The position numbers and the translations under genes are program-made. Positions 1-7,759 of a stretch of 64,000 nt of DNA are shown here, piece by piece. The notes beneath the pieces were generated by a model. It was not told the origin of the DNA. It searched no databases and was given only the letters and a program-made list of their open reading frames with translations. Position 1 is the stretch's first letter. Each line of letters opens with the position of its first letter. Source of the stretch: Pseudomonas sp. BP8 (GTDB lineage: Bacteria > Pseudomonadota > Gammaproteobacteria > Pseudomonadales > Pseudomonadaceae); contig NZ_JAGINK010000001.1 of the NCBI RefSeq assembly GCF_017875955.1, positions 4,680,501-4,744,500 of the forward strand, given 5' to 3'.

Positions 1-215
1 CTGAGGCCCAGGAGGGGCCGTACAGCGCGGTCCTCCCGGAGCAAGACCGGAGCGAGGGAACCCCGCAGCGCAGCGGAGGGGCCGGATGCAGGAGCAAGCG
101 GTTTTTGGTTACTTTTTTCCAAGAAAACAAGCGACCCGCCGTAAGGGCGGAAGGGGACAGAAAAGCCACCCAATCAAATGGATAAGCCCCCCACCCTACA
201 AGCCCCGGCCCATCC
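1..215. repeat. Large intergenic repeat, copy A (truncated by window start)
   Basis: This is one arm of a long repeat that recurs at about 39686-39940 and 56390-56640 in the same orientation, and inverted at 39131-39388 and 55580-55835. Shared landmarks are the GCTGAGGCCCAGGA-like block, GTACAGCGCGGTCCTCCCGG, a T-tract/A-tract hairpin near 108-128, the small hairpin CCGCC-GTAAG-GGCGG near 137-151, and the closing ATCAAATGGATAAGCCCCC. It lies downstream of the 3' end of mlaA. Its partner arm would be left of the window. No gene is called within 1-257. Confidence 0.85.
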
Positions 216-257
216 TCCCAGACAACCCGTGAAGAACCCTATTTACGACCTCAACGC

Positions 258-965
258 TCAGAAATCGTCTTCGACTTCGCCATCCTTGACCTTGAACTCA
301 CGGTTTTGCAGGTAGGCGTTGCGGATAAACACGTACTTGTCACCGCTGATCAGCTTCTCGGCCGACAGCAGGCTGGCGCGGGTATCGATCAGGTCAACCG
401 GAAGGATCGAGTTACGCGTCGGCACGTGATTGATGTAGCGGTAGGGTTCGGTGTAGCTGTCCGGGTACTTGGCCAAGCCGTCACGCACAGTGCTCGGGCC
501 GAGCAACGGAATGACCACGTACGGGCCGCTGGACACGCCCCAGTAGCCCAAGGTCTGGCCAAAGTCTTCATCGTTGCGCTGCAGGCCCATCTTGGTCCCG
601 ACATCGAAGAAGCCGCCAATGCCAAAGGTGGTGTTGACGATCAACCGCGCTGTATCCACCCCGGCCGCATGCGGCTTGAGTTGAAGGACATTGTTGGCCA
701 GGTTGGTGACGTCGCCCAGGTTACGAAAGACGTTGTGGATGCCGTCTTCAAGAAACTGCGGGGTGACTGCCTGGTAACCCTGGGCCAGCGGTTTGAGGGC
801 ATAGGTGTCGAGGGTATCGTTGAACCTGAAGATAGGTCGGTTGATCGACTCCCAAGGATCTTCCTCGGTTGCAGCATGGGTGGCCGCCATGGGCGCTACC
901 AGCAGACTGGCGCAGACGCAGGCTTGAGTGATTCGCTCGATCACACTGGCACCGATCCTATGCAT
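258..965 (-). CDS. mlaA: MlaA/VacJ-family outer-membrane lipid asymmetry protein
   Basis: Predicted to extract mislocalised phospholipids from the outer leaflet of the outer membrane and pass them to the Mla transport system. The mature part starts with the family signature EEDPWESINRPIFRFND and continues through NVFRNLGDVTNLANNVLQ, FGIGGFFDVGTKMGL and the GPYVVIPLLGPSTVRD segment. The start chosen is the ATG preceded by GGAG with 8-nt spacing; an upstream in-frame start has no such site. The N-terminus is a signal peptide ending near ATHA-ATEED. No clear lipobox (LxGC) is visible, so the Pseudomonas protein may be exported by signal peptidase I instead of being a lipoprotein. The acidic C-terminus ends EVEDDF. 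Length 235 residues, normal for the family. Confidence 0.93.
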   Translation of the reverse strand: MHRIGASVIERITQACVCASLLVAPMAATHAATEEDPWESINRPIFRFNDTLDTYALKPLAQGYQAVTPQFLEDGIHNVFRNLGDVTNLANNVLQLKPHAAGVDTARLIVNTTFGIGGFFDVGTKMGLQRNDEDFGQTLGYWGVSSGPYVVIPLLGPSTVRDGLAKYPDSYTEPYRYINHVPTRNSILPVDLIDTRASLLSAEKLISGDKYVFIRNAYLQNREFKVKDGEVEDDF

Positions 966-1157
966 AGATGTTTCTCCATCGGATTTCACGGTCACAGCCG
1001 CCTTGGCGCACTGTCTAGATAAGGCGACAGTATAAAGCGTCGCTGGCTGATAAACAGCCTTGCACAGTTTTGCTCATTATTTTGTCAACGTCTTTGCGAC
1101 CGTCATCGGATGGTCATGTTTGGCGCATAGCCTGCGAAATATTTCAGGGAAGTGACC

Positions 1158-1721
1158 ATGCACGACGCACCCGCCTTCACTGCAGTGCTTTTCGGTTTGC
1201 GCGGCTGCCTGGTCCAGGCCGCAAACGGCAGCCCGGCGCCCGCCCCAGGCGCGCTCGAGACCCTGGACGGTCTGCGCCGCCGACAGGTCCCATGTATCTG
1301 GCTAGATGAGCCGCACGGCGCTCAGGGCCAGCAGCTGGCAAGCGTCCTGCCGACCTGGCTCCCAGGGCATCCCGGAGCCGCATCGCCCTGGCCTGCGCCG
1401 GATGCCTGCTGGCAAGCGTTGATCCAGCTGCAGAGCCCGCAGCTGGACGGCTGCGTGGTGGTCAGTGGCGATCCTCGGCTGCTTGCCTGCGGGCTCAACG
1501 CCGGGTTGTGGACGGTTGGTCTGGCGGCGTGCAGCCCGTCCTGCGACCTCTCCTCCAGCCACTGGCAAGCGATGACTGCGCAAGATCAGGAACTGGCCCG
1601 TGGCAAGGCCACGCTTGAGCTGTTCAGCCTTGGCGTACATTCAGTGATCGACCACCTGGAGGCACTTGACACCTGCCTGGCCGACATCGCCCAGCGCCGA
1701 CGCAAGGGCGAAAAACCCTGA
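1158..1721 (+). CDS. HAD-like protein with degenerate active site
   Basis: The 187-residue product resembles a HAD-superfamily phosphatase of the phosphonatase-like type by its opening and its 'PAPGALETLDGLRRRQVPCIWL' layout, but motif I reads VLFGLRGCLV where active enzymes have FDxDGT. Both aspartates are replaced (G and R) and no obvious motif III lysine or motif IV acidic pair is seen. It is therefore probably a pseudoenzyme with a binding or regulatory role. The ATG start is supported by AGGGA seven bases upstream; a GTG two codons earlier is too close to that site. It is transcribed divergently from mlaA and followed by a DUF4404 gene. The function is not known; the HAD call rests on fold-level similarity only. 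Confidence 0.72.
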   Translation: MHDAPAFTAVLFGLRGCLVQAANGSPAPAPGALETLDGLRRRQVPCIWLDEPHGAQGQQLASVLPTWLPGHPGAASPWPAPDACWQALIQLQSPQLDGCVVVSGDPRLLACGLNAGLWTVGLAACSPSCDLSSSHWQAMTAQDQELARGKATLELFSLGVHSVIDHLEALDTCLADIAQRRRKGEKP

Positions 1722-1843
1722 CACAGGCTGGTTGACGCGGATCATGCAAAGCCTCGGCGAGTGGATTACGCTTGAGACAGGCGCGAACCTTTGCCCACCG
1801 GCGCAGGTCCATGCTTTGTCAAGTCATAGAGGGAGACCACCCA

Positions 1844-2107
1844 ATGCCCGCCCGCGAATTGCAAGAACGCTTGAACAGCCTGCGCGAGCAACTGGATCGT
1901 AACGTGCCGCTGACGGAAGAAGAGCTGGCCGCGCTGCACGAGGAAGCCAGACAGATCGAAGCACAGCTCAAGCTTGAAGAAGCCACACCGGACAACAACC
2001 TGGCCGACGGTTTCAACCTGGCGGTTGAACGCTTTGAAGTCGAGCACCCGGACCTAACCGCCACCCTGCGCAGCATTGCCAACAGCCTGCACAGCATGGG
2101 CATCTGA
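1844..2107 (+). CDS. DUF4404 family small protein
   Basis: An 87-residue cytoplasmic protein with the family pattern MPARELQERLNSLREQL followed by a charged helix (LTEEELAALHEEARQIEAQL) and a conserved tail 'AVERFEVEHPDLTATLRSIANSLHSMGI'. Mostly helical, probably coiled-coil forming through residues 5-45. A strong AGGGAG site precedes the ATG. It follows the HAD-like gene by about 120 bases and converges on queF. No biochemical role is known for the family, and context gives no firm hint. Confidence 0.85.
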   Translation: MPARELQERLNSLREQLDRNVPLTEEELAALHEEARQIEAQLKLEEATPDNNLADGFNLAVERFEVEHPDLTATLRSIANSLHSMGI

Positions 2108-2128
2108 TTCCGGATCAGTAGCGCCCCC

Positions 2129-2147
2129 GGGGCTGCTTTGCAGCCCC
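2129..2147. terminator. Hairpin between convergent DUF4404 gene and queF
   Basis: Perfect 8-bp stem GGGGCTGC-TTT-GCAGCCCC placed between two convergent stop codons. There is no good T-tract on either side, so it may act as a weak bidirectional terminator or an RNA 3'-end stabiliser. A similar stem sits after the SNF2 gene near 22138. Confidence 0.5.
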
Positions 2148-2159
2148 AACCATCTCGGA

Positions 2160-2990
2160 TTACTGCCGAACCAGGCGCAAATTACGCGGACTAATTGCCC
2201 CAGTACTGCGATACGGGTTGATATCCAACCCACCCCGCCGCACATAGCGCGCATACACCGTCAGGTGCTCCGGCTTGAGCAGGCGCTTGAGATCCAGGTA
2301 AATCCGCTCGACACACTGCTCATGGAAGTCGGCATGCTGACGGAAGCTCACCAGGTAGGTCAGCAAGCTGGCATGATCCAGCGCCAGCCCCTTGTACTCG
2401 ACCACCACACTGCCCCAATCCGGCTGGCCGGTCACCGGGCAGTTGGACTTGAGCAGATGGCTATGCACCGCCTCTTCCACCACCCGTTCGGCATCACATT
2501 GGAGCAGTTGCGGCTGCGGCTGCTCGTAGTTGCTGATCGCAACATCCAGCCCGTCGATGCACTGCCCCGGCAACGCAACCACGCCCTCACCCTCAACCTC
2601 GGCCAAGCTGCGCACGCGCACCGACACCGGTTTGCCGGCCGCCGCCGACAAGTCCTTCTCCACGCATGCCTGCAACTCGGCGGTGCTGGCAAACACGGTC
2701 TGATTCAGCGAATTGAGGTACAGCTTGAACGACTTCGACTCGATGATGTTCGGCGAAGCGGCAGGGATGGCGAACTCACCAATAGCCACCACCGGCTTGC
2801 CCGAAGGCAGCAGCCACGACAGCTCGAAGCAGTTCCAGTAGTCGAAGCCCTGCCACGGCAGGGCATCACCGCTGACCCCAAGCTCGGCCCACTTGGCCAG
2901 CCGCGGGATAGGGAACAGCAGCGAAGGGGTGTAGGTGGCGATGTATTCGCTGGATTTACCCAGCGGGGAGTGTTCGGCGGCAGGATGCAT
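2160..2990 (-). CDS. queF: NADPH-dependent 7-cyano-7-deazaguanine reductase (QueF)
   Basis: Reduces preQ0 to preQ1 in queuosine biosynthesis, a cytoplasmic tRNA-modification pathway. At 276 residues it is the long, tandem-fold type found in proteobacteria. The catalytic cysteine is Cys184 in the SNCPVTGQPDWG motif with Asp191 seven residues on, matching the Cys/Asp pair of this family. The QueF motif around ESKSFKLYLNSLNQT (residues 84-98) and the C-terminal ADFHEQCVERIYLDL and RYVRRGGLDINPYRS are intact. It is a single gene, convergent with the DUF4404 gene. No preQ1 riboswitch is evident upstream. Confidence 0.96.
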   Translation of the reverse strand: MHPAAEHSPLGKSSEYIATYTPSLLFPIPRLAKWAELGVSGDALPWQGFDYWNCFELSWLLPSGKPVVAIGEFAIPAASPNIIESKSFKLYLNSLNQTVFASTAELQACVEKDLSAAAGKPVSVRVRSLAEVEGEGVVALPGQCIDGLDVAISNYEQPQPQLLQCDAERVVEEAVHSHLLKSNCPVTGQPDWGSVVVEYKGLALDHASLLTYLVSFRQHADFHEQCVERIYLDLKRLLKPEHLTVYARYVRRGGLDINPYRSTGAISPRNLRLVRQ

Positions 2991-3056
2991 GGTCAGAACC
3001 TGGAAAAAACGGATGCACCTAGTTTACCGGTTTTGCAGCCTGCCTTGGGCGTGAAC

Positions 3057-3566
3057 TCACTCGATGGTCAACGGCCCGACCATGCCGGCCTGATAGTGCC
3101 CAGGCACGTTGCAGGCGAATTCGATGGGCGCGGAGGTGCGGAAGGTCCAGGTCAGCTCGCCACGCTGGCCAGGCTGCAACAGCACGGTGTTACCGGCGTC
3201 ATGGGCGTGTTCGCCATGGCCCATCTGACTGTGATCCATACCCTCATGCTGATCGCCAGCGGTGAAGATCTTGCCCTGCATGGCCAGCATCTCCTTCTGA
3301 TGCGCAACATGCATGGCCTTGTCGCCGAGGTTGAACTCATGCGGCAGCTGGCCTTGGTTGATCAGCACGAAACGCACTGTCTCGCCGGCCTTGACCTGCA
3401 GGCTACTCGGCTCGAACGCGATGTCCTTGAGGACCACCTCGACGGTACGGGTAGCCTTGGCGGCCGGGGCCGGCTCGCCGAAAGCGAAGCCATGACCTTG
3501 ATCAGTGCCCGCCAGGGCCGGCAGGCTGGCCAGCGCGAGGGCGCCAGCGATGAACAGGTGTCTCAT
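3057..3566 (-). CDS. Periplasmic cupredoxin (copper-binding, CopI/plastocyanin-like)
   Basis: Predicted periplasmic blue-copper-type protein of 169 residues. It begins with a signal peptide (MRHLFIAGALALASLPALA-G) and carries a cupredoxin fold: HEFNLG supplies the first His ligand and the CNVPGHYQAGM segment supplies Cys, His and Met. A Met/His-rich insert (residues about 90-125, with MAMQGK, HEGMDHSQMGHGEHAHD) looks like an extra copper-binding loop. GGAG lies five bases before the ATG. It diverges from copRS, and a CopR-type box lies between them, so copper induction is expected. A role in periplasmic copper tolerance is inferred from context and composition. Confidence 0.88.
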   Translation of the reverse strand: MRHLFIAGALALASLPALAGTDQGHGFAFGEPAPAAKATRTVEVVLKDIAFEPSSLQVKAGETVRFVLINQGQLPHEFNLGDKAMHVAHQKEMLAMQGKIFTAGDQHEGMDHSQMGHGEHAHDAGNTVLLQPGQRGELTWTFRTSAPIEFACNVPGHYQAGMVGPLTIE

Positions 3567-3638
3567 CTCTACTCCGGGGGTTACAGCAATGATGGGGCTA
3601 CTCTAGGGCGTGCCGACTGGCAGCTGGCTGACGGCAAG

Positions 3639-3654
3639 ATTACAACTTTGTCAG
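3639..3654 (-). promoter_or_regulatory. CopR-type binding box
   Basis: On the minus strand the sequence reads CTGACAAAGTTGTAAT, an exact fit to the Pseudomonas CopR consensus CTGACA-N5-GTAAT as I recall it. It sits between the divergent cupredoxin gene and copRS, 73 bases from the cupredoxin start and 72 bases from the copR start, so it could serve both promoters. Confidence 0.75.
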
Positions 3655-3725
3655 CTTGGGCTGCCGGGTAAACTGTCACGTATCATTTTCAGCCGTGTCG
3701 AACCTCTGCCTGAACAAGGACCCTC

Positions 3726-4406
3726 ATGAAGCTGCTGATCGTCGAAGACCAGATCAAGACCGGCCAATACCTGTGCCAAGGGCTTAGCGAAGCAGGCTTT
3801 GTCACGGAGCTGGCGGCAGATGGCGACACCGGTCTGCACTTGGCACTGACCGGCGATCATGCATTGCTGATCCTCGATGTGATGCTGCCGGGCCGGGATG
3901 GTTGGCAGATTCTTCAGGCAGTACGCCAGGCCGGCCTGGAAACCCCGGTGCTGTTTCTTACCGCCCGCGATGCCGTGGCAGACCGGGTGCACGGCCTGGA
4001 ACTGGGCGCCGACGATTACCTGGTCAAGCCGTTCGCCTTTTCCGAGTTGCTGGCCCGGGTCCGCACCCTGTTGCGCCGCGGCACCAGCCCGAGCCAGGAG
4101 ACCAGCCTGACCTTGGCCGATCTGCGCCTGGACCTGATCCGCCGCCGCGTCGAACGTGGCGCTCAGCGCATCGATCTGACCGCCAAGGAATTCGCCCTGC
4201 TCGAGCTGCTGCTGCGGCGCCAGGGCGAAGTCTTGCCCAAATCGCTGATCGCCTCGCAGGTGTGGGACATGAATTTCGACAGCGACACCAACGTCATTGA
4301 AGTGGCGATCCGCCGCCTGCGGCTGAAGATCGACGACGCCCATGAACATAAGTTGATCCATACCGTGCGTGGCATGGGCTATGTGCTCGAAGAGCGCGAA
4401 GCGTGA
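3726..4406 (+). CDS. copR: Heavy-metal (copper) response regulator, CopR/CusR type
   Basis: OmpR-family DNA-binding response regulator, 226 residues. The receiver domain covers about 1-115 with acidic pocket E8-D9, phospho-acceptor Asp51 (LLILDVMLPGRDGW) and the conserved lysine in DYLVKPF. The winged-helix domain covers about 125-220 and ends IHTVRGMGYVLEER. It is followed immediately by the histidine kinase (one-base overlap TGATG), so the pair is co-translated. The neighbouring cupredoxin gene and the CopR box between them identify copper as the likely signal; cobalt/zinc (CzcR-like) is the alternative. Confidence 0.92.
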   Translation: MKLLIVEDQIKTGQYLCQGLSEAGFVTELAADGDTGLHLALTGDHALLILDVMLPGRDGWQILQAVRQAGLETPVLFLTARDAVADRVHGLELGADDYLVKPFAFSELLARVRTLLRRGTSPSQETSLTLADLRLDLIRRRVERGAQRIDLTAKEFALLELLLRRQGEVLPKSLIASQVWDMNFDSDTNVIEVAIRRLRLKIDDAHEHKLIHTVRGMGYVLEEREA

Positions 4407-5773
4407 TGCGTCGACTGTCGCTCGGCAGTCGCCTGGCACTGTTGTTCGCCGCCTGCACCGCAGCGGTATCGCTGAGTGCCGGGTTGTTGTTCAACCGCGC
4501 CAGTGAGCAGCACTTCATCGAACTTGACCAGCAACTGTTGGGCAACCGCCTGTCGCAGCTACGCAGGCAGTTGGCCGGCGTCGATTCGCCGGACACCTTG
4601 GCCACCCGCCTGCCACTGCTGCGCGGTGAACTCAGCCACCAGGCCGATCTCGCCGTGCGCATTCGTGGCCCTCAGGCCGAGCCATGGTTTGAAAGCCGCC
4701 CCGGGCTACCCGACGAAACCCGCCAGCCCGGCCTGGCCACGCTGCATGCAGACAACGTCGATTACCGCAGCCTGTCGGTGCCGCTTGATCAGCGTGCGCC
4801 ACAGGTCGCGCAACTGACCGTGTTTCTCGACATCACACACCACCAGCACTTCCTGCAGGGCATGCAGCGCCTGATCTGGCTCACTGTCGGCCTGTCGGCG
4901 CTGGCCACCGCCCTGCTCGGCGCCTGGGCCGTACGCCGTGGGCTGCGCCCGTTACGCCAGATCGGCGCGGTGGCGGCCAGCGTCAACGCCCGCTCGCTGA
5001 CCACCCGCCTGCCCGTGGCGCAGATGCCGGAGGAGTTGGCAGAGCTGGCCAGCAGCATGAACGCCATGCTGCAGCGCCTGGACGATGCCTTTCAGCGCCT
5101 CTCGGCGTTTTCCGCCGATATCGCTCATGAGCTGCGCACGCCGCTGTCCAACTTGCTCACCCACACTCAGGTCACCCTCACCCGCCCACGCAGCCTCGAC
5201 GAATACCGCGAGGCACTGCACGGCAACCTTGAGGAACTGCAATGGATGGCGCAACTGGTCAACGACATGCTCTACCTGGCCAAAGCGGATCACGGCCTGC
5301 TCATGCCCAATCGCGAGCCGCTCGACCTGGCCGCGGAGGTTGATGCGCTGCTCGAGTACTACGCCGCATTGGCCGAGGACGCCGAGGTGGCGCTGGTGCG
5401 TGAGGGTGAGGGACAACTGGAAGGGGATCGGCACATGCTGCGCCGAGCGCTTTCCAATCTGCTGGACAACGCACTGCGCTTCACGCCCCACGGCGGCACG
5501 ATCAGGGTAACGCTGGAGGCTGGCCTGCAGATCAGCGTGGCCAATACCGGGCCGGCGATTGCGGCGCCGGCCTTACAGCGCTTGTTTGACCGCTTCTATC
5601 GAGCCGACCCGGCCCGCCGCGAAGGCAGCAGCGAGCATGCGGGGTTGGGGCTGGCCATCACCCGCTCGATTATCCAGGCGCATGGCGGCGGGATTCGAGC
5701 GGAATGTGAGGGTGGCTGGACGCGGTTTGTGATCGACTTACCCGAAATCACAAAATCTGCCCATCACTCGTAA
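4406..5773 (+). CDS. copS: Heavy-metal sensor histidine kinase, CopS/CusS type
   Basis: Membrane histidine kinase of 455 residues that senses periplasmic metal and phosphorylates the adjacent regulator. Visible parts: TM1 at about 8-28, a periplasmic domain to about 155, TM2 (LIWLTVGLSALATALLGAWAV), HAMP, the H-box ADIAHELRTPL with phospho-acceptor His241, N-box LSNLLDNALRFT and G-box GLGLAITRSI. The ATG overlapping the copR stop is chosen over a GTG one codon earlier. Its last 10 bases overlap the 3' end of convergent lolE, so the two transcripts run into each other. Confidence 0.92.
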   Translation: MRRLSLGSRLALLFAACTAAVSLSAGLLFNRASEQHFIELDQQLLGNRLSQLRRQLAGVDSPDTLATRLPLLRGELSHQADLAVRIRGPQAEPWFESRPGLPDETRQPGLATLHADNVDYRSLSVPLDQRAPQVAQLTVFLDITHHQHFLQGMQRLIWLTVGLSALATALLGAWAVRRGLRPLRQIGAVAASVNARSLTTRLPVAQMPEELAELASSMNAMLQRLDDAFQRLSAFSADIAHELRTPLSNLLTHTQVTLTRPRSLDEYREALHGNLEELQWMAQLVNDMLYLAKADHGLLMPNREPLDLAAEVDALLEYYAALAEDAEVALVREGEGQLEGDRHMLRRALSNLLDNALRFTPHGGTIRVTLEAGLQISVANTGPAIAAPALQRLFDRFYRADPARREGSSEHAGLGLAITRSIIQAHGGGIRAECEGGWTRFVIDLPEITKSAHHS

Positions 5774-7008
5774 CGCAACGCCATCGCCGGTTCGATCTGC
5801 GACGCGCGGTACGCCGGATAGATGGTCGCCAGGAAGCTCATCACCAGGCCCGCCGAGCAGATCATCAGCACATCGCCCCACTGCAACTCAGACGGCAAGC
5901 TGCTGATGAAGTACACATCCGAGGTGAAGATGTGCTGGCCACTGACCCGCTCCAGCCAACCGACAATCTGGCTGACGTTGATCGCAGCGATCACGCCCAG
6001 CACGCCACCGAGCAGCGTCCCGACAATACCGATCAGGCTGCCTTGAACCATGAACGTACCCATGATCTGCGCTGGCGTGGCGCCAATGGTACGCAGGATG
6101 GCAATGTCGGCGCCCTTGTCGTTCACCACCATCACCAAGGTGGCAATGATGTTGAACGCCGCCACCGCAATGATCATCATCAGCAGCAGGCCGATCATGG
6201 TCTTTTCCATCTTCATCGCACTGAACAGGCTGCCCTGGGTGTGCGACCAGTCATCGGCGTGATAGGCATCGCCCAGCTGTGCAGCAATCGCCTTGGACAC
6301 CTGCGGCGCGGCATACAGGTCATGCAACTTGAGGCGCACGCCCTGCACGCTGCCCGGCGCCCAGCGTTGCATTTCGCCGGCATCGGCCACGTTGATATAG
6401 GCTTGCGAGCCATCCAGCTCGGCGCCTACCTTGAAGGTGCCCACCACGGTCAGACGCTGCATACGCGGGGTGATGCCGCCTGGCGCCTTGCTGATCTCGG
6501 GCACGATCAGGGTCAGCTTGTCACCGGTATTGAGGCGGAAGCGGCGCGCGGTCAGCTCACCGATGACCACGCCATACTCGCCAGGCAGCAGATCCTGCAG
6601 GCGGCCCTGGACAATATGCTGGCCAACGATCGACACCTTGCCTTCCTCGGCCGGATCGATACCGCTGACCTGAATCGGCTGCATCGCGCCCTTGTAAGAG
6701 AGCATGCCTTCCATTTCCGTCACCGGCGCCGCGGCCATCACGGCGGGGTTCTTCAGCGCGGCATCGGCCACCGTGCGCCAGTCGTCCAGCGGCTGCACGC
6801 CGAGGATGCTGGCGTGCGGCACCAGGCCGAGAATGCGCGAGCTCATTTCGCGCTGGAAGCCGTTCATCACCGAGAGCACCACGATCATTGCCAGCACGCC
6901 CAGGGACAAGCCGATCATCGAGGTCATCGAGATGAACGAGATGAAGTGATTGCGGCGCTTGGCACGGGTGTAGCGAGCACCGATGAACAAGGGCAAGGGT
7001 CTGAACAT
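5764..7008 (-). CDS. lolE: Lipoprotein-releasing ABC transporter permease (LolE-like)
   Basis: Inner-membrane subunit of LolCDE, which releases lipoproteins to LolA for transport to the outer membrane. About 414 residues: N-terminal TM after the signature GARYTRAKRRNHFISFISMTSMIGL, a large periplasmic domain (about 50-265), then three C-terminal TM segments with the FtsX-like motif DIAILRTIGATPAQIMGTFMVQG. It is the third gene of the operon and closely related to the first (lolC), showing an old duplication. I chose the ATG at residue 5 of the longest frame, because homologues begin MFRPLPLFIG; a GTG 12 bases earlier is possible. Confidence 0.93.
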   Translation of the reverse strand: MFRPLPLFIGARYTRAKRRNHFISFISMTSMIGLSLGVLAMIVVLSVMNGFQREMSSRILGLVPHASILGVQPLDDWRTVADAALKNPAVMAAAPVTEMEGMLSYKGAMQPIQVSGIDPAEEGKVSIVGQHIVQGRLQDLLPGEYGVVIGELTARRFRLNTGDKLTLIVPEISKAPGGITPRMQRLTVVGTFKVGAELDGSQAYINVADAGEMQRWAPGSVQGVRLKLHDLYAAPQVSKAIAAQLGDAYHADDWSHTQGSLFSAMKMEKTMIGLLLMMIIAVAAFNIIATLVMVVNDKGADIAILRTIGATPAQIMGTFMVQGSLIGIVGTLLGGVLGVIAAINVSQIVGWLERVSGQHIFTSDVYFISSLPSELQWGDVLMICSAGLVMSFLATIYPAYRASQIEPAMALRYE

Positions 7009-7068
7009 GTACGAAAACACCCAATGAAAATAGTGGCGGGACGGTTTATGCCGCCCCGTACAAGCGGC

Positions 7069-7752
7069 TCAGATCGCCACCAGGTGGCCGTCTTCGAGCT
7101 TCAGCACGCGATCCATCTGGCGCGCCAGGTTGAGGTCGTGCGTGACCACCAGGAAGGCCGTCTGCGACGCGCTGGACAGCTCGCGCATCAGCTCCTGGAT
7201 ACCCTGGGCGGTGTGATGGTCGAGGTTGCCGGTGGGCTCGTCGAGCATGACCAGGCCGGGACGGTTGACCAGGGCGCGGGCGATGGCCACGCGCTGACGC
7301 TCACCGCCCGACAGCTCAGCCGGCTTGTGGCTGAGGCGATGGCCCAGGCCCACGCGCTTGAGCAGCGCCTCGGCACGCTCACGCGCCTCCGGAATCGGCG
7401 TACGGCCGATCAGCAGCGGCATGCAGACGTTTTCCAGGGCAGTGAACTCGGCCAGCAAGTGGTGAAACTGGTAGACGAAGCCCAGAGCGCGGTTGCGCAG
7501 CAGGCCACGGGCACGTTCGCCGAGCGCCGACAGCTGTTCGCCGGCCAGCCAGACACTGCCGGTGGTCGGCGTATCAAGGCCACCCAGCAGGTTGAGCAAG
7601 GTGCTCTTGCCCGACCCGGAGCTGCCGACGATCGCCACGCGTTCACCCGGCTGCAGCTCCAGCTGCAGGTTGGCCAGCACCTGCACCGACTCCGGGCCCT
7701 CGTCGTAGGACTTGCCCAGGTTGCGGCAACTCAGAACGGCTTTATCACTCAT
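7069..7752 (-). CDS. lolD: Lipoprotein-releasing system ATP-binding protein
   Basis: Cytoplasmic ATPase of LolCDE, 227 residues. Walker A GSSGSGKST, Q-loop VYQFHHLLAEF, signature LSGGERQR, Walker B LVMLDEPTGNLD and switch histidine VVTHD are all intact. The start used (MSDKAVLSCRN) gives the usual family length; an ATG 15 bases upstream overlaps the lolC stop and has a GAGG site, so translational coupling from there is also possible. It lies between lolC and lolE in one minus-strand operon. Confidence 0.95.
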   Translation of the reverse strand: MSDKAVLSCRNLGKSYDEGPESVQVLANLQLELQPGERVAIVGSSGSGKSTLLNLLGGLDTPTTGSVWLAGEQLSALGERARGLLRNRALGFVYQFHHLLAEFTALENVCMPLLIGRTPIPEARERAEALLKRVGLGHRLSHKPAELSGGERQRVAIARALVNRPGLVMLDEPTGNLDHHTAQGIQELMRELSSASQTAFLVVTHDLNLARQMDRVLKLEDGHLVAI

Positions 7753-7759
7753 GCGCGAC

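Noticed and set aside
306..1022. 238-codon plus-strand frame opposite mlaA
   Set aside because: mlaA has all family motifs and a ribosome site; this frame has none.
2160..3056. preQ1 riboswitch before queF
   Set aside because: The 66 bases between queF and the cupredoxin gene show no C-rich loop plus A-rich tail arrangement of the preQ1 aptamer.
3621..3643. Second CopR box (CTGACG...ATTAC) next to the main one
   Set aside because: Only the left half matches; the right half is inverted relative to the consensus, so it was not called.
2076..3671. 531-codon plus-strand frame across queF and the cupredoxin gene
   Set aside because: Overlaps two well-supported minus-strand genes and has no family motifs; a shadow frame.
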